From a virus: DNA of 38,556 nucleotides. The DNA lies in IMG/VR virus record IMGVR_UViG_3300033148_005357, positions 1 to 38,556 of that record; one strand, 5' to 3'. Position 1 is the stretch's first letter. The number at the start of each line of letters is the position of its first letter. Below are positions 1 through 6,051 of this stretch, piece by piece. Below the pieces are notes generated by a model. The model ran no database searches and had not been told where the DNA came from. It saw nothing but the letters and a program-made list of their open reading frames with translations. Made by a program: the position numbers and the translations under genes.

Positions 1-114
1 TATTCCTTTGTATAATTTAATAGATGAGAGGAATATCATTGCTAAGGTTCATAAGCATTATGCGTAATAAGAAAATGAAGGAAAATGCCATACAAAGTTA
101 AAGATTCAGGAAAG
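1..114. repeat. Left terminal inverted repeat (114 bp)
   Basis: The first 114 bases are the exact reverse complement of the last 114 (38443-38556); identity stops at 115, where the left side reads taaaa and the right side agaaaa. The repeat holds a possible TATA-like element (tgtataattt near 10-19), an AAGGA Shine-Dalgarno and the first ten codons of the DUF5664 gene that is intact at the right end. Both ends could therefore fire transcription inward. It may be a true terminal repeat of a linear genome, one arm of a long palindrome in a circular genome, or an amplification/assembly chimera. Confidence 0.95.
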
Positions 115-117
115 TAA
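85..117 (+). pseudogene. Ten-codon 5' fragment of the DUF5664 gene carried in the left repeat
   Basis: ATG at 85 opens MPYKVKDSGK and then meets TAA at the repeat boundary. The same ten codons begin the intact 125-aa gene on the minus strand at 38472. This is a partial copy made by the terminal inverted repeat, not a functional gene, although it keeps its SD (AAGGA) and could be translated as a leader peptide ahead of the first left-end gene. Confidence 0.75.
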
Positions 118-150
118 AAACATTATCATTAAAAATGATGGGAGGTTAAA

Positions 151-333
151 ATGATAGAAACAATTTTTTTATTAGGGTTAGTCTCTGGGTTGGGTATTGT
201 AGTGTTTGTAAAAAAGTTTAATTTATGGACTGGTACTCGCCAAGAAAAGTATAATTATGAACACCCAATAATAAAGGGAAAGAAAATGACTACAATAGTA
301 CAGAAGAGATATAGAGATGTAGTAGATAATTAA
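151..333 (+). CDS. Small single-pass membrane protein
   Basis: 60 aa. Residues about 4-20 form one hydrophobic segment (IFLLGLVSGLGIVVFV) followed by a basic, polar tail, so an N-out or signal-anchor membrane protein is likely. The start is set by GGGAGG eight bases upstream of ATG 151. A small hairpin (atcatt/aatgat, 125-139) sits just before the SD and could tune initiation. It is the first complete gene inside the left repeat. Family not recognised. Confidence 0.65.
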   Translation: MIETIFLLGLVSGLGIVVFVKKFNLWTGTRQEKYNYEHPIIKGKKMTTIVQKRYRDVVDN

Positions 334-352
334 TTAATAGGGGGTAAATAAA

Positions 353-652
353 ATGGGAAGTATAGCGGATTTGTTTGAATTGGTTATAGCTATTTTTGTC
401 GTAGGTAGCTTAGCAATGTTTGCCTTTGGAATGTTTTTTGCGTGTCCTTTGGTTCTGTATGACCAGTTATACGTCATGCCACAAGCATCACAGAAAGCAA
501 ACTTACATTGCCAAGACATGGGTTTTGATTTCTATGAAAGTTATAGTAGAATAGGAATCTTAAGTAAGAATCCTGTGGCTATTAAATGTAAATATGTGGA
601 CCAATATAAACAAATAGATTTAAATAGACCATTAATTGAAATTGGAACATGA
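353..652 (+). CDS. Membrane protein of unknown function
   Basis: 99 aa. Residues about 8-38 are strongly hydrophobic (VIAIFVVGSLAMFAFGMFFA and onward), long enough for one or two membrane passes; the rest is polar with several Cys. SD is AGGGGG ahead of ATG 353. It lies 19 nt after the preceding membrane gene and 49 nt before the SSB-like gene, so the three are probably co-transcribed. No family recognised. Confidence 0.6.
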   Translation: MGSIADLFELVIAIFVVGSLAMFAFGMFFACPLVLYDQLYVMPQASQKANLHCQDMGFDFYESYSRIGILSKNPVAIKCKYVDQYKQIDLNRPLIEIGT

Positions 653-701
653 AATAATAGTCATCTGGAGCTGTTAGACTGGAATGACAGGAGAAATAAA
701 A

Positions 702-1070
702 ATGAGAAATTGGGACAACGAAAAAAGAAATCTTAGTGCTGGTGATGATGAATGGTTTAAACCTGCACAAGGACAGAACAAGGTGAAATTCCTTGATGAA
801 GGTGGAGAGGATTATGAACAAACCTATGACAATAGGACAGTTAACAAAGTTAACTTTGCTATTGAAGTGGATGAGAAACAATATATCTGGGGAGTTACCA
901 AAGCCAAGAAAGACATAAGTCTTTGGGGGCAAATAGTTGCTTTTGCTCTGAATAATGGTGGATTAAAAGGTAAAACAATTACTCTCTTGGTTCAGGGAGA
1001 GAAGAAAGACACCAGATATACCATTATGGAAAACATGGCAGCTACAGCAGAGAAAGTAGAGAGCAAGTAA
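702..1070 (+). CDS. Putative single-stranded DNA-binding protein (OB-fold-like)
   Basis: 122 aa from ATG 702, chosen because AGGAG sits 7-8 nt upstream; an upstream in-frame ATG at 684 lacks an SD and overlaps this SD. The N-terminal half has the pattern W-F-K-P-x-x-G-x-N-K-V-K-F-L, like the 'P-x-x-G-x-N-x-x-R-x-L' entry of phage gp32-type ssDNA-binding proteins; the second half has 'T-K-A-K-K-D-I-S-L-W-G-Q-I' and 'G-E-K-K-D-T-R-Y', also common in small viral SSB-like proteins. A role coating ssDNA in replication or recombination is inferred. It lacks an obvious acidic C-terminal tail. Confidence 0.55.
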   Translation: MRNWDNEKRNLSAGDDEWFKPAQGQNKVKFLDEGGEDYEQTYDNRTVNKVNFAIEVDEKQYIWGVTKAKKDISLWGQIVAFALNNGGLKGKTITLLVQGEKKDTRYTIMENMAATAEKVESK

Positions 1071-1082
1071 GCTCTCTCTTTT
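1058..1082 (+). terminator. Hairpin plus short T-run after the SSB-like gene
   Basis: agagagc (1058-1064) pairs with gctctct (1071-1077) around a 6-nt loop that contains the SSB-like gene's TAA stop; c and tttt follow. The T-run is short, so it may attenuate rather than fully stop transcription into 1103. Confidence 0.55.
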
Positions 1083-1102
1083 AATTAATCGGGAGGTTAA
1101 AA

Positions 1103-1425
1103 ATGTTAGAAAAAGAAAAGATAAAACTTAAGTGTCAAGAACTGGCTACATTAATTGTACACAATAAAATGATTAATGAAAGAGCCAATGAAAGGAAATT
1201 ACAAATTAGCGACAGAATAATTCAAATAAAGATAGCAACAGACAATTTGTATAAGAATGTGATGGAAAAATAACAGAAGAAGAATTTGAACCAAGCTATG
1301 ACAAGATTGTGAAGGATTTGAGAGATGCAAGTAATCAACTTTGGCAGTTAAGGGTTTCAATCTATGAAACCCTTCAAGAAGTTGATAAGGTAATTGAGAG
1401 AACTAAGAAGAGACTTGGAGAATGA
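1103..1425 (+). pseudogene. Helical protein gene split by a -1 frameshift at an A5 run
   Basis: A strong SD (GGGAGG) precedes ATG 1103. The frame runs 56 codons to TAA 1271-1273. The -1 frame then stays open without any good start to TGA 1423-1425 and encodes a sensible charged helical stretch (ITEEEFEPSYDKIVKDLRDA). Adding one A to the run at 1266-1270, or a -1 slip on the AAA codon just before the stop, joins both parts into a 107-aa protein. It is therefore one gene that is broken, programmed to shift, or carries a sequencing indel. Both halves look alpha-helical and polar; no family recognised. Confidence 0.7.
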
Positions 1426-1544
1426 ACTTACTCAAAGAAATCTTTTATGATGTAAAACGTTTTAGTTGGAAATGGTATTTTTGGATATTTTGCTGTTTTA
1501 TGGCAGGAATAGTGATTAGCATAATAATAGATAACTTTATATAA
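1422..1544 (+). CDS. 40-aa single-pass membrane peptide
   Basis: ATG 1422 overlaps the previous stop in an ATGA junction, with GGAG just upstream, so translation is probably coupled. The peptide has a short basic/aromatic N-terminus (MNLLKEIFYDVKRFSWKW) followed by one hydrophobic helix (WIFCCFMAGIVISIII). Its aromatic-plus-helix layout suits a small inner-membrane protein, but function is unknown. Confidence 0.5.
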   Translation: MNLLKEIFYDVKRFSWKWYFWIFCCFMAGIVISIIIDNFI

Positions 1545-1596
1545 GATGAAATACAATACCTATTAACCAAATTAAACCAAAATGGAGGAATTTAAT

Positions 1597-3039
1597 ATGG
1601 GAAACCTAAAGAAAATAGCTAAAACAATAGCTATATGTGGAGCAGTAGGAGTTCTTGGCTTAGGTCTTTCTGGATGTGCAACTCAAGGGATTTCGTTAGA
1701 GGACCACAATAAAGCATTATCAGAAGCAAAGGCAAAAGCATATGATGAGGGAAAAGATTCAGTTGATATTACCTCTAATGATGCAGACGTAAGACAAAAC
1801 GCTATTGATGAGTTGGCAGCAGCAGAACCGATTGAAGAGGAAATTGTTTCTGAAGTTGTAGGTGAGGCTATGTTATGGGATCATGATTACTTTCTAGGAG
1901 ATTCTATTGACATAACTTTAGGAGATAACAAGATTACTAAATTAATGGATGACGTGATTACAGTTGATGGAGATACACATGATGTAGCCGAGTATATTAT
2001 ATTTGATGATGGGGCTATGATGGTGGGTTCATCAGATGACAAAGATATGGAGGACAAACCTCATTTAATTATGGATGAGAAAGGAGCTTTGAGATATGAG
2101 TTTAGGTTTGAAGATCCTCTTGATGCCAAATTATTGGACGATGACAAAGCTGAAATAATGTTCTTAGGAAAACCTATGAAGATTACCAATATTGGAGAAG
2201 ATAGTATAACTGTTGAAACAGGAGCAGAACACTACTTTGATGTTGGGGCAACCTTTGAAGGAGTAACTCTTGAGAATGTTGGAGCAAATGGTGCTGTAGT
2301 AGTCAGAGTTGGTGACGTTAGAACTACAGTCTCTGCTGGAAAGAGTAAAAACATTAACGGAATGGAAATTAAGAATGTAGAAACCTTTTATGCTGATGGT
2401 ATAGAAGAAAGAAGTGCTACACTCTTAATCGCAAGTGATGTAGAGATGGAAATAGACAACGATGAATATTATGATGATGACGAGTTGTGGAGATATAACT
2501 TGAGAATTGTTGATGACAAACTTGAAAGTATTAGTCTTGAGTTAGATAAGAAATTCTATGACTTAGATAGAGATGAGAAACCATTAGCAGAAGGAGAAAC
2601 ACTTAGCCTTCCTGAAAACTATTTAACAATTAAATTTGTTGGAACTAATAACCCAGATATGGTTGATTATAGTTTTGATAGAGATGGCAACTGTATTGAA
2701 ATCAGGAGTGGAGATAGTGAAGGCTTTGTTATGGGAACAAACGAGTATAGAAGTGTTTATTTAGATGTTGTTGAAGGAATGTTCTATGATGATGACTGTG
2801 GTGAAGTAGAACTGGATGATGAGTTAAAAATGAAAGATGGATATATGTTGACCTCTTCATTAGAAATAATGAATGGTGATGATATGTTGTTGGACGTTAA
2901 TGACTTGCCAAATAGAGATGAAAGCCTTTTAACAGACTTCGGAATTGTTGTAGACAATCCAGAAGAATGGGATGAAGAAGGAGAGTTAAGTATTTCTGTC
3001 CCAGAAGAACAGCTTGAAACAACTATTGGAATATATTAA
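1597..3039 (+). CDS. S-layer-like surface lipoprotein
   Basis: 480 aa from ATG 1597; GGAGG at 1584-1588 decides this start, since the ATG at 1582 overlaps the SD itself. Residues 5-26 form a signal peptide ending in a lipobox-like LGLSGC with Cys27, so lipidation and cell-surface display are expected. The rest is acidic and beta-rich. Stretches such as 'LRYEFRFEDPLDAKLL', 'MFLGKPMKITNI' and 'GVTLENVGANGAVVVRVG' followed by 'INGMEIKNVETFYADG' resemble the S-layer proteins typical of DPANN archaea. Resemblance is from memory of the family, not a search. It could alter the host envelope, block superinfection or mask receptors. It is followed by a tiny acidic ORF and a terminator. Confidence 0.7.
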   Translation: MGNLKKIAKTIAICGAVGVLGLGLSGCATQGISLEDHNKALSEAKAKAYDEGKDSVDITSNDADVRQNAIDELAAAEPIEEEIVSEVVGEAMLWDHDYFLGDSIDITLGDNKITKLMDDVITVDGDTHDVAEYIIFDDGAMMVGSSDDKDMEDKPHLIMDEKGALRYEFRFEDPLDAKLLDDDKAEIMFLGKPMKITNIGEDSITVETGAEHYFDVGATFEGVTLENVGANGAVVVRVGDVRTTVSAGKSKNINGMEIKNVETFYADGIEERSATLLIASDVEMEIDNDEYYDDDELWRYNLRIVDDKLESISLELDKKFYDLDRDEKPLAEGETLSLPENYLTIKFVGTNNPDMVDYSFDRDGNCIEIRSGDSEGFVMGTNEYRSVYLDVVEGMFYDDDCGEVELDDELKMKDGYMLTSSLEIMNGDDMLLDVNDLPNRDESLLTDFGIVVDNPEEWDEEGELSISVPEEQLETTIGIY

Positions 3040-3057
3040 ATAAGGAGGAATATTAAA

Positions 3058-3108
3058 ATGAGTGAAGACGGAGAAAGACCAGAAGCACCTGTAGAAGAAG
3101 AAGATTAA
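3058..3108 (+). CDS. 16-aa acidic peptide overlapping the terminator
   Basis: AAGGAGG lies 9 nt upstream of ATG 3058, as good an SD as any in the window. The peptide (MSEDGERPEAPVEEED) is very acidic, and its last codons are the left arm of the terminator hairpin. It may be a real micropeptide or a translated tail that keeps ribosomes near the terminator. Confidence 0.35.
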   Translation: MSEDGERPEAPVEEED

Positions 3109-3130
3109 TTCTTCTTCTTTTTTATTTTTT
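3093..3130 (+). terminator. Hairpin and T-run ending the left + unit
   Basis: agaagaagaa (3093-3102) and ttcttcttct (3109-3118) form a 10-bp stem with a 6-nt loop holding the TAA stop of the 16-aa ORF, followed by ttttttatttttt. It separates the + unit from the converging - unit. Confidence 0.75.
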
Positions 3131-3239
3131 TATTACATATTCTATTTTCATTTACTCTTAAAATAATCCTGTGATTTCCAAGTCTTTTCTTGAGTTCTTC
3201 CCAATCTTCTTTTTCTTTTATTTTCTTATACATACCCAT
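3105..3239 (-). CDS. 44-aa basic peptide, last gene of the minus unit
   Basis: Begins at ATG 3239 with GGAGAG upstream on the minus strand and ends at TAA 3105-3107, overlapping the end of the converging + ORF by four bases. The product is highly basic, with a Lys-rich C-terminus partly encoded by the terminator region. A helical stretch (KEKEDWEELKKRLGNHR) is visible. No family recognised; a small nucleic-acid-binding role is possible but unproven. Confidence 0.45.
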   Translation of the reverse strand: MGMYKKIKEKEDWEELKKRLGNHRIILRVNENRICNKKIKKKKN

Positions 3240-3271
3240 CTTATTCTCTCCTTTACTTTATTAAATATATC

Positions 3272-3298
3272 TTATTTCTTCTTAAATTTTGTTTCCAT
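3272..3298 (-). pseudogene. 8-codon ORF resembling the start of the 5698 gene
   Basis: METKFKKK and stop, with GGAGG seven bases upstream. Its first codons nearly match the start of the minus-strand gene at 5698 (METNFKKE). It looks like a truncated duplicate, though a functional micropeptide cannot be excluded. Confidence 0.25.
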
Positions 3299-3508
3299 TT
3301 ATTTTCCTCCTATTTCTCCTTCTGCTATAACTTTTAATTCTTTTAATGCTATTCTAATCTCTTCAATAGTGTTTGCTTTGGCTTTAATAGAACCGATGTA
3401 GTATTCTCCCTTTGAATTCTGTTTCAGTTCTATCTTAAAGTTAGGGTCATTAATAACTTCCCCTTCTTTCTCATAAATCCTTGTAAATCCATTTAATTGA
3501 TTTTCCAT
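3299..3508 (-). CDS. Hypothetical 69-aa protein
   Basis: Strong SD (GGAGGTG) before ATG 3508. An amphipathic beta-strand stretch (NFKIELKQNSKGEYYIGSIK) is followed by a helix (TIEEIRIALKELKVI). This beta-then-helix layout with a central 'T-I-E-E' resembles small HicB-like or dsRBD-like folds, but no diagnostic residues are present. Only one base separates it from the next gene upstream in the unit. Function unknown. Confidence 0.6.
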   Translation of the reverse strand: MENQLNGFTRIYEKEGEVINDPNFKIELKQNSKGEYYIGSIKAKANTIEEIRIALKELKVIAEGEIGGK

Positions 3509-3509
3509 C

Positions 3510-3734
3510 TTATTTCACCTCCTCTTTCTTTATTTTGAAGAAATCCATAAGGAATCCTCTAACAATTAACCATTCATCATCCAACATAACTATTTGTTTT
3601 CCTTCCTGAATCTTTTCCACCATCTTTGGTTTATTGTTTATAAAGATGGGGTCTTCATTACAATCAAAATAATCAGTAGGACACACTTTATTTATTTTTT
3701 TTATTAAATTAATAGCCCTTTCTCTGTATTTCAT
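3510..3734 (-). CDS. Hypothetical 74-aa protein
   Basis: ATG 3734 is preceded by GGAGGTG. The product is charged and mixed alpha/beta, starting with a basic helix (MKYRERAINLIKKINKV), with two Cys (C18, C25) and a hydrophobic, acidic centre (QIVMLDDEWLIVRGF). No family recognised. It sits in the middle of the packed minus-strand series, six bases downstream of the zinc-finger gene. Confidence 0.6.
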   Translation of the reverse strand: MKYRERAINLIKKINKVCPTDYFDCNEDPIFINNKPKMVEKIQEGKQIVMLDDEWLIVRGFLMDFFKIKKEEVK

Positions 3735-3740
3735 TTTTTC

Positions 3741-3962
3741 TCACCTCCATATTTCTTCTTCACTATCCCAAATCATTAACTTCTTTGAGAATCTATTGCT
3801 GTCAAAGGTATGCTTTAACAGTGATTTTCCAAATAAATCCCTTGTTTCCTGAAAATGTTTTAAGTGTTGTTTAGTCTTACAGTGCTTCTCCCATTCTTCT
3901 TTAGACATTAATACATCACAATATATACACTTATAACAAGTTTTCTTTCTTTCTTCTTTCAT
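3741..3962 (-). CDS. Small C2H2 zinc-finger protein (U1/matrin-like)
   Basis: 73 aa. Residues about 9-30 carry C-x2-C-x12-H-x5-H (CIYCDVLMSKEEWEKHCKTKQH), the spacing of U1/matrin-type C2H2 fingers, which bind dsRNA or DNA. The remainder is basic and helical. GGAGGG lies upstream of ATG 3962, which overlaps the stop of the zinc-ribbon gene at 3959-4084 in an ATGA junction. Small C2H2 proteins of this kind are common regulators in archaeal viruses. DNA or RNA binding is inferred from the motif. Confidence 0.7.
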   Translation of the reverse strand: MKEERKKTCYKCIYCDVLMSKEEWEKHCKTKQHLKHFQETRDLFGKSLLKHTFDSNRFSKKLMIWDSEEEIWR

Positions 3963-4084
3963 TCCAAACCCTCCAGTTCTTTTAGTTTTATTCCTGCTGT
4001 TCCATATTCCCCATAATCATAACCACACCAGATACATGGAATATCTTCATTCTCTTTATGACATTTCGGACAATAACTTGTCAT
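3959..4084 (-). CDS. 41-aa zinc-ribbon protein
   Basis: GGAGG lies eight bases before ATG 4084. The peptide holds two C-x2-C knuckles (CPKC at 5-8 and CIWC at 17-20), which together can bind one zinc. Its stop overlaps the next start (ATGA), and its own start overlaps the end of the 4081-4299 gene, so the three genes are translationally linked. Such mini zinc ribbons often act in transcription or as protein adaptors; the exact role is unknown. Confidence 0.6.
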   Translation of the reverse strand: MTSYCPKCHKENEDIPCIWCGYDYGEYGTAGIKLKELEGLE

Positions 4085-4299
4085 TTTAATACCTCCAGTT
4101 TAAATCTTATTCTTTTTCCTATGAATTCTTTAGGAAGACGGACAGTTCCTAATTCGATACTTCCTCTTTTAGTTGAAAACGCACAACAGTGTTTAATTAA
4201 ATACCAATCACGATAAATCCATCTTCTTCCTGTTTTCTTACACCTTGCCCTCCTATTAACATACCATTCTCTGTTACTTGCTTGTATTACCACACCCAT
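4081..4299 (-). CDS. Hypothetical basic 72-aa protein
   Basis: Starts at ATG 4299, just after a GGAGG that overlaps an upstream in-frame ATG at 4311; the SD placement favours 4299. It overlaps the gene before it by 26 nt. The product is rich in Arg and Trp (REWYVNRRARCKKTGRRWIY) and beta-strand-like, ending 'IGKRIRFKLEVLK'. It could be a small nucleic-acid-binding beta-barrel. No family recognised. Confidence 0.55.
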   Translation of the reverse strand: MGVVIQASNREWYVNRRARCKKTGRRWIYRDWYLIKHCCAFSTKRGSIELGTVRLPKEFIGKRIRFKLEVLK

Positions 4300-4465
4300 T
4301 TTTACCTCCATTTTCTATAATTTCTATATCATCTATACTTAAAAGATACTTGCCCCTAATCTTCCTAAGGGCTTTATTAAACCTCTTTGCGTGTTTAATA
4401 TCCTTCCCATTAGGAGTATGCTCTTTATATTTCCATCCATATTCTATTTTTAATTGTGCTGTCAT
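4274..4465 (-). CDS. Hypothetical basic 63-aa protein
   Basis: ATG 4465 has AAAGG about ten bases upstream, a modest SD, and overlaps the stop of the P-loop ATPase gene by four bases. The product is basic with a helical centre (KHAKRFNKALRKIRGKYL) and an acidic strand (SIDDIEIIENG). Coupling to the ATPase gene suggests a partner or DNA-binding accessory, but this is only positional. Confidence 0.55.
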   Translation of the reverse strand: MTAQLKIEYGWKYKEHTPNGKDIKHAKRFNKALRKIRGKYLLSIDDIEIIENGGKNGCGNTSK

Positions 4466-5097
4466 TTTTTCTTACCTTTTATTTTCTCTACGTTTTCATT
4501 TACGCTTTTGAATATCTTTTCATTATCTAATTTGCTGTCAAAATCCTTTAAATAAGGAATTTCTATCTTTGTGTAATGCTTCCCATCATAAACAAGTGCC
4601 TCATCTATCTTCATGTTAAGCACTTTTGATCCTCTTTCCATACCTTTGTAGTTTAAGATATTCCTCTTAATACTGCTACCGTTAATAAAGTCTTCAAACG
4701 TTACTTTTTTGTAGATAATTATGTTTAATTTGCTTGAGATAAACTTTTTAATGTTCTCTGGGACTGCTGATATGATTAAAATGTTATTATTGTGGTGAAT
4801 TAATCTCAAGGTATTCTCTATTTGTTTCTTCAACATCCTATTATCGAGATCCCACAAAGCCATAACCTCATCAAGAATAATTAAAGAGTTCTTTATTTGT
4901 TCTAATTCTTCTACACTATGTATTTCTATTGTATCTTTTAATTTGCTTCTCAAACCATATACATACAATTTAAAGATCTTGGTTTTCCTTAATTCCTGTA
5001 TCAGATAATAGAGTAAATTACTCTTACCTTCATTTACATTAGAGATTAAACCGATTATCTTTGGCTTGTTAAATAAATCTAATAGTTGTTTATTCAT
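4462..5097 (-). CDS. P-loop ATPase, non-terminase
   Basis: 211 aa. Walker A is NVNEGKSN (20-27), a variant lacking the first Gly of GxxxxGKS but keeping G-K-S; Walker B is SLIILDEV (71-78). The region 'LRLIHHNNNILIISAVPE' (about 96-114) has the hydrophobic strand plus polar residues expected of a sensor element. The small size and layout recall Zot/FtsK-like or A32-like viral ATPases more than AAA+ helicases. Possible roles are DNA translocation, partition or membrane transport. Start by GGGGTG before ATG 5097. It lies directly after a structured non-coding stretch, which may control it. Confidence 0.7.
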   Translation of the reverse strand: MNKQLLDLFNKPKIIGLISNVNEGKSNLLYYLIQELRKTKIFKLYVYGLRSKLKDTIEIHSVEELEQIKNSLIILDEVMALWDLDNRMLKKQIENTLRLIHHNNNILIISAVPENIKKFISSKLNIIIYKKVTFEDFINGSSIKRNILNYKGMERGSKVLNMKIDEALVYDGKHYTKIEIPYLKDFDSKLDNEKIFKSVNENVEKIKGKKK

Positions 5098-5120
5098 TAT
5101 TTCACCCCTATTATTTGTTT

Positions 5121-5239
5121 TATAGCCAAAACAGATTTATGGATGCCTCTTCCATCACAAGAAATCACTTTGGATATACCATGTAAATCCAACAGTCATC
5201 AAAATAAGGAGATGTGATATATCTGTTTTGGTTTCTATA
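5121..5239. ncRNA. Possible structured RNA between minus-strand genes
   Basis: This otherwise tight operon has a 143-nt gap here. A long closing helix pairs tatag+ccaaaacagat (5121-5136) with atctgttttgg+ctata (5221-5231, 5235-5239), 16 bp with one 3-nt bulge. Inside are hairpins atgga/tccat (5139-5143/5151-5155), ttggat/atccaa (5170-5175/5187-5192) and catc/gatg (5197-5200/5211-5214); an alternative helix atcaca/tgtgat also fits. A closing stem with three internal hairpins resembles riboswitch or junction RNAs. Strand is uncertain; on the minus strand it would be the ATPase leader. Confidence 0.45.
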
Positions 5240-5241
5240 AA

Positions 5242-5370
5242 CTATGCTTTTTTTATGATCCAAGATGTTTGTTCATCTTCAGTAAGATTTAAAGAAGCCC
5301 AAGTTTCTGCTTCTTCTACTGTTTTAAATCCCTCTGCTACTATTTTAGTTTTACAAACAATATACTTCAT
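5242..5370 (-). CDS. Hypothetical 42-aa protein
   Basis: GGAGGTG precedes ATG 5370, which overlaps the upstream gene's TGA (ATGA). A beta-strand start (MKYIVCKTKIVAEGF) runs into a helix with 'TVEEAETWA', typical of small DUF-type beta-beta-alpha phage proteins. No named family recognised. It is the last gene before the structured gap. Confidence 0.5.
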   Translation of the reverse strand: MKYIVCKTKIVAEGFKTVEEAETWASLNLTEDEQTSWIIKKA

Positions 5371-5534
5371 GGTTTCACCTCCTTGTCTGTTGGTTCTCTC
5401 CCAACTATTTCTTTAAATACATTCTCTAAACACCCAAAATCTTCAAAACTGGTAGCAATATCATATTCTCTATTTAAAAGAAATGCCTCTAACTCTTTCT
5501 TTATTTCTTTCTTCATTAAAATTACATATTTCAT
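5367..5534 (-). CDS. Hypothetical 55-aa protein
   Basis: GGAGGTG precedes ATG 5534; both ends overlap neighbours by four bases (ATGA). The product is mostly helical and mixed-charge (MKKEIKKELEAFLLNREYDI) with a hydrophobic patch around FEDFGCLENVF. Function unknown. The regular ATGA spacing of this gene and its neighbours points to one coupled polycistronic mRNA. Confidence 0.5.
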   Translation of the reverse strand: MKYVILMKKEIKKELEAFLLNREYDIATSFEDFGCLENVFKEIVGREPTDKEVKP

Positions 5535-5698
5535 TCTAAATCACCTCCATTAAATACTATTTTCTTTAATTCCATCATTCTTTTATATTGTTCATCTGTT
5601 AAGGGATTTTCTAAACTAAACTTTGAAAGTGCCTTTAATTCTGCTAAATCTCTCATCATTTCAAAACCCTCAATTTCCTTTTTAAAGTTTGTTTCCAT
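5531..5698 (-). CDS. Hypothetical helical 55-aa protein
   Basis: GGAGGTG sits seven bases before ATG 5698. The peptide is helical and Met/Leu/Lys-rich (EGFEMMRDLAELKALSK), with a C-terminal 'LTDEQYKRMMELKKIV'. It overlaps the upstream coiled-coil gene by 17 nt. A nearly identical first seven codons appear at 3298 in a truncated copy. Function unknown. Confidence 0.5.
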   Translation of the reverse strand: METNFKKEIEGFEMMRDLAELKALSKFSLENPLTDEQYKRMMELKKIVFNGGDLE

Positions 5699-5852
5699 TT
5701 TTCACCTCCAAATATTCAATATTCTCTTTAATTGCCTTCAAATTGCTGTTTAAACGCTTATATTTATAAGAAATATCCCGTTTTAATAGCTTGTTTTCTC
5801 TCCTTAAATCGATTATTTCTTCAAATACTTGTTTTTTAGTTCTTTTTTTCAT
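5682..5852 (-). CDS. Small basic coiled-coil protein
   Basis: 56 aa, ATG 5852 with AAGGA upstream. The sequence shows heptad-like Leu/Ile spacing with many Lys/Arg (FEEIIDLRRENKLLKRDI), so a short coiled-coil dimer is likely. Its C-terminal codons encode the SD of the next gene in another frame. Function unknown; small basic coiled coils in viral early operons often bind nucleic acid or act as anti-host factors, but nothing here proves that. Confidence 0.5.
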   Translation of the reverse strand: MKKRTKKQVFEEIIDLRRENKLLKRDISYKYKRLNSNLKAIKENIEYLEVKNGNKL

Positions 5853-6026
5853 TTATTCCTTGCAACATTCTTCTTGTTTAAGTTCATTCTCAACAAGCTC
5901 ATTTATTTTAACCCATATTGGAGAAAATAATGGGCTATCAAATCCAATTAAGTTGTCTAATTCCCATCTTAAGACCTCATTCTTTTTCTGTAATGCCTGT
6001 AATGCTTTAAAGTTTCTTTTAGTCAT
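5853..6026 (-). CDS. Small helical protein (57 aa)
   Basis: ATG 6026 is chosen over an in-frame GTG at 6035 because GGAGAG abuts the GTG but lies about ten bases from the ATG. It starts with a coiled-coil-like helix (NFKALQALQKKNEVLRWEL), then a Pro/Phe-rich middle and an acidic end with a Cys pair (EECCKE). It shares the '...TATAAAATG' start context with three upstream genes. Function unknown. Confidence 0.55.
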   Translation of the reverse strand: MTKRNFKALQALQKKNEVLRWELDNLIGFDSPLFSPIWVKINELVENELKQEECCKE

Positions 6027-6051
6027 TTTATACACTCTCCTTATTTTTTAT

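Noticed and set aside
3171-3401. + strand 76-codon ORF through the minus-gene region
   Set aside because: Phe/Ile-rich shadow of the minus-strand genes; no SD.
5121-5239. tRNA-like cloverleaf
   Set aside because: Junction shape is suggestive, but there is no T-loop GTTCRA-type sequence, no acceptor CCA context and the closing stem is too long.
5853-6035. GTG 6035 as the start of the small helical gene
   Set aside because: The GTG is joined to the SD (GGAGAGTG); ATG 6026 has proper spacing.
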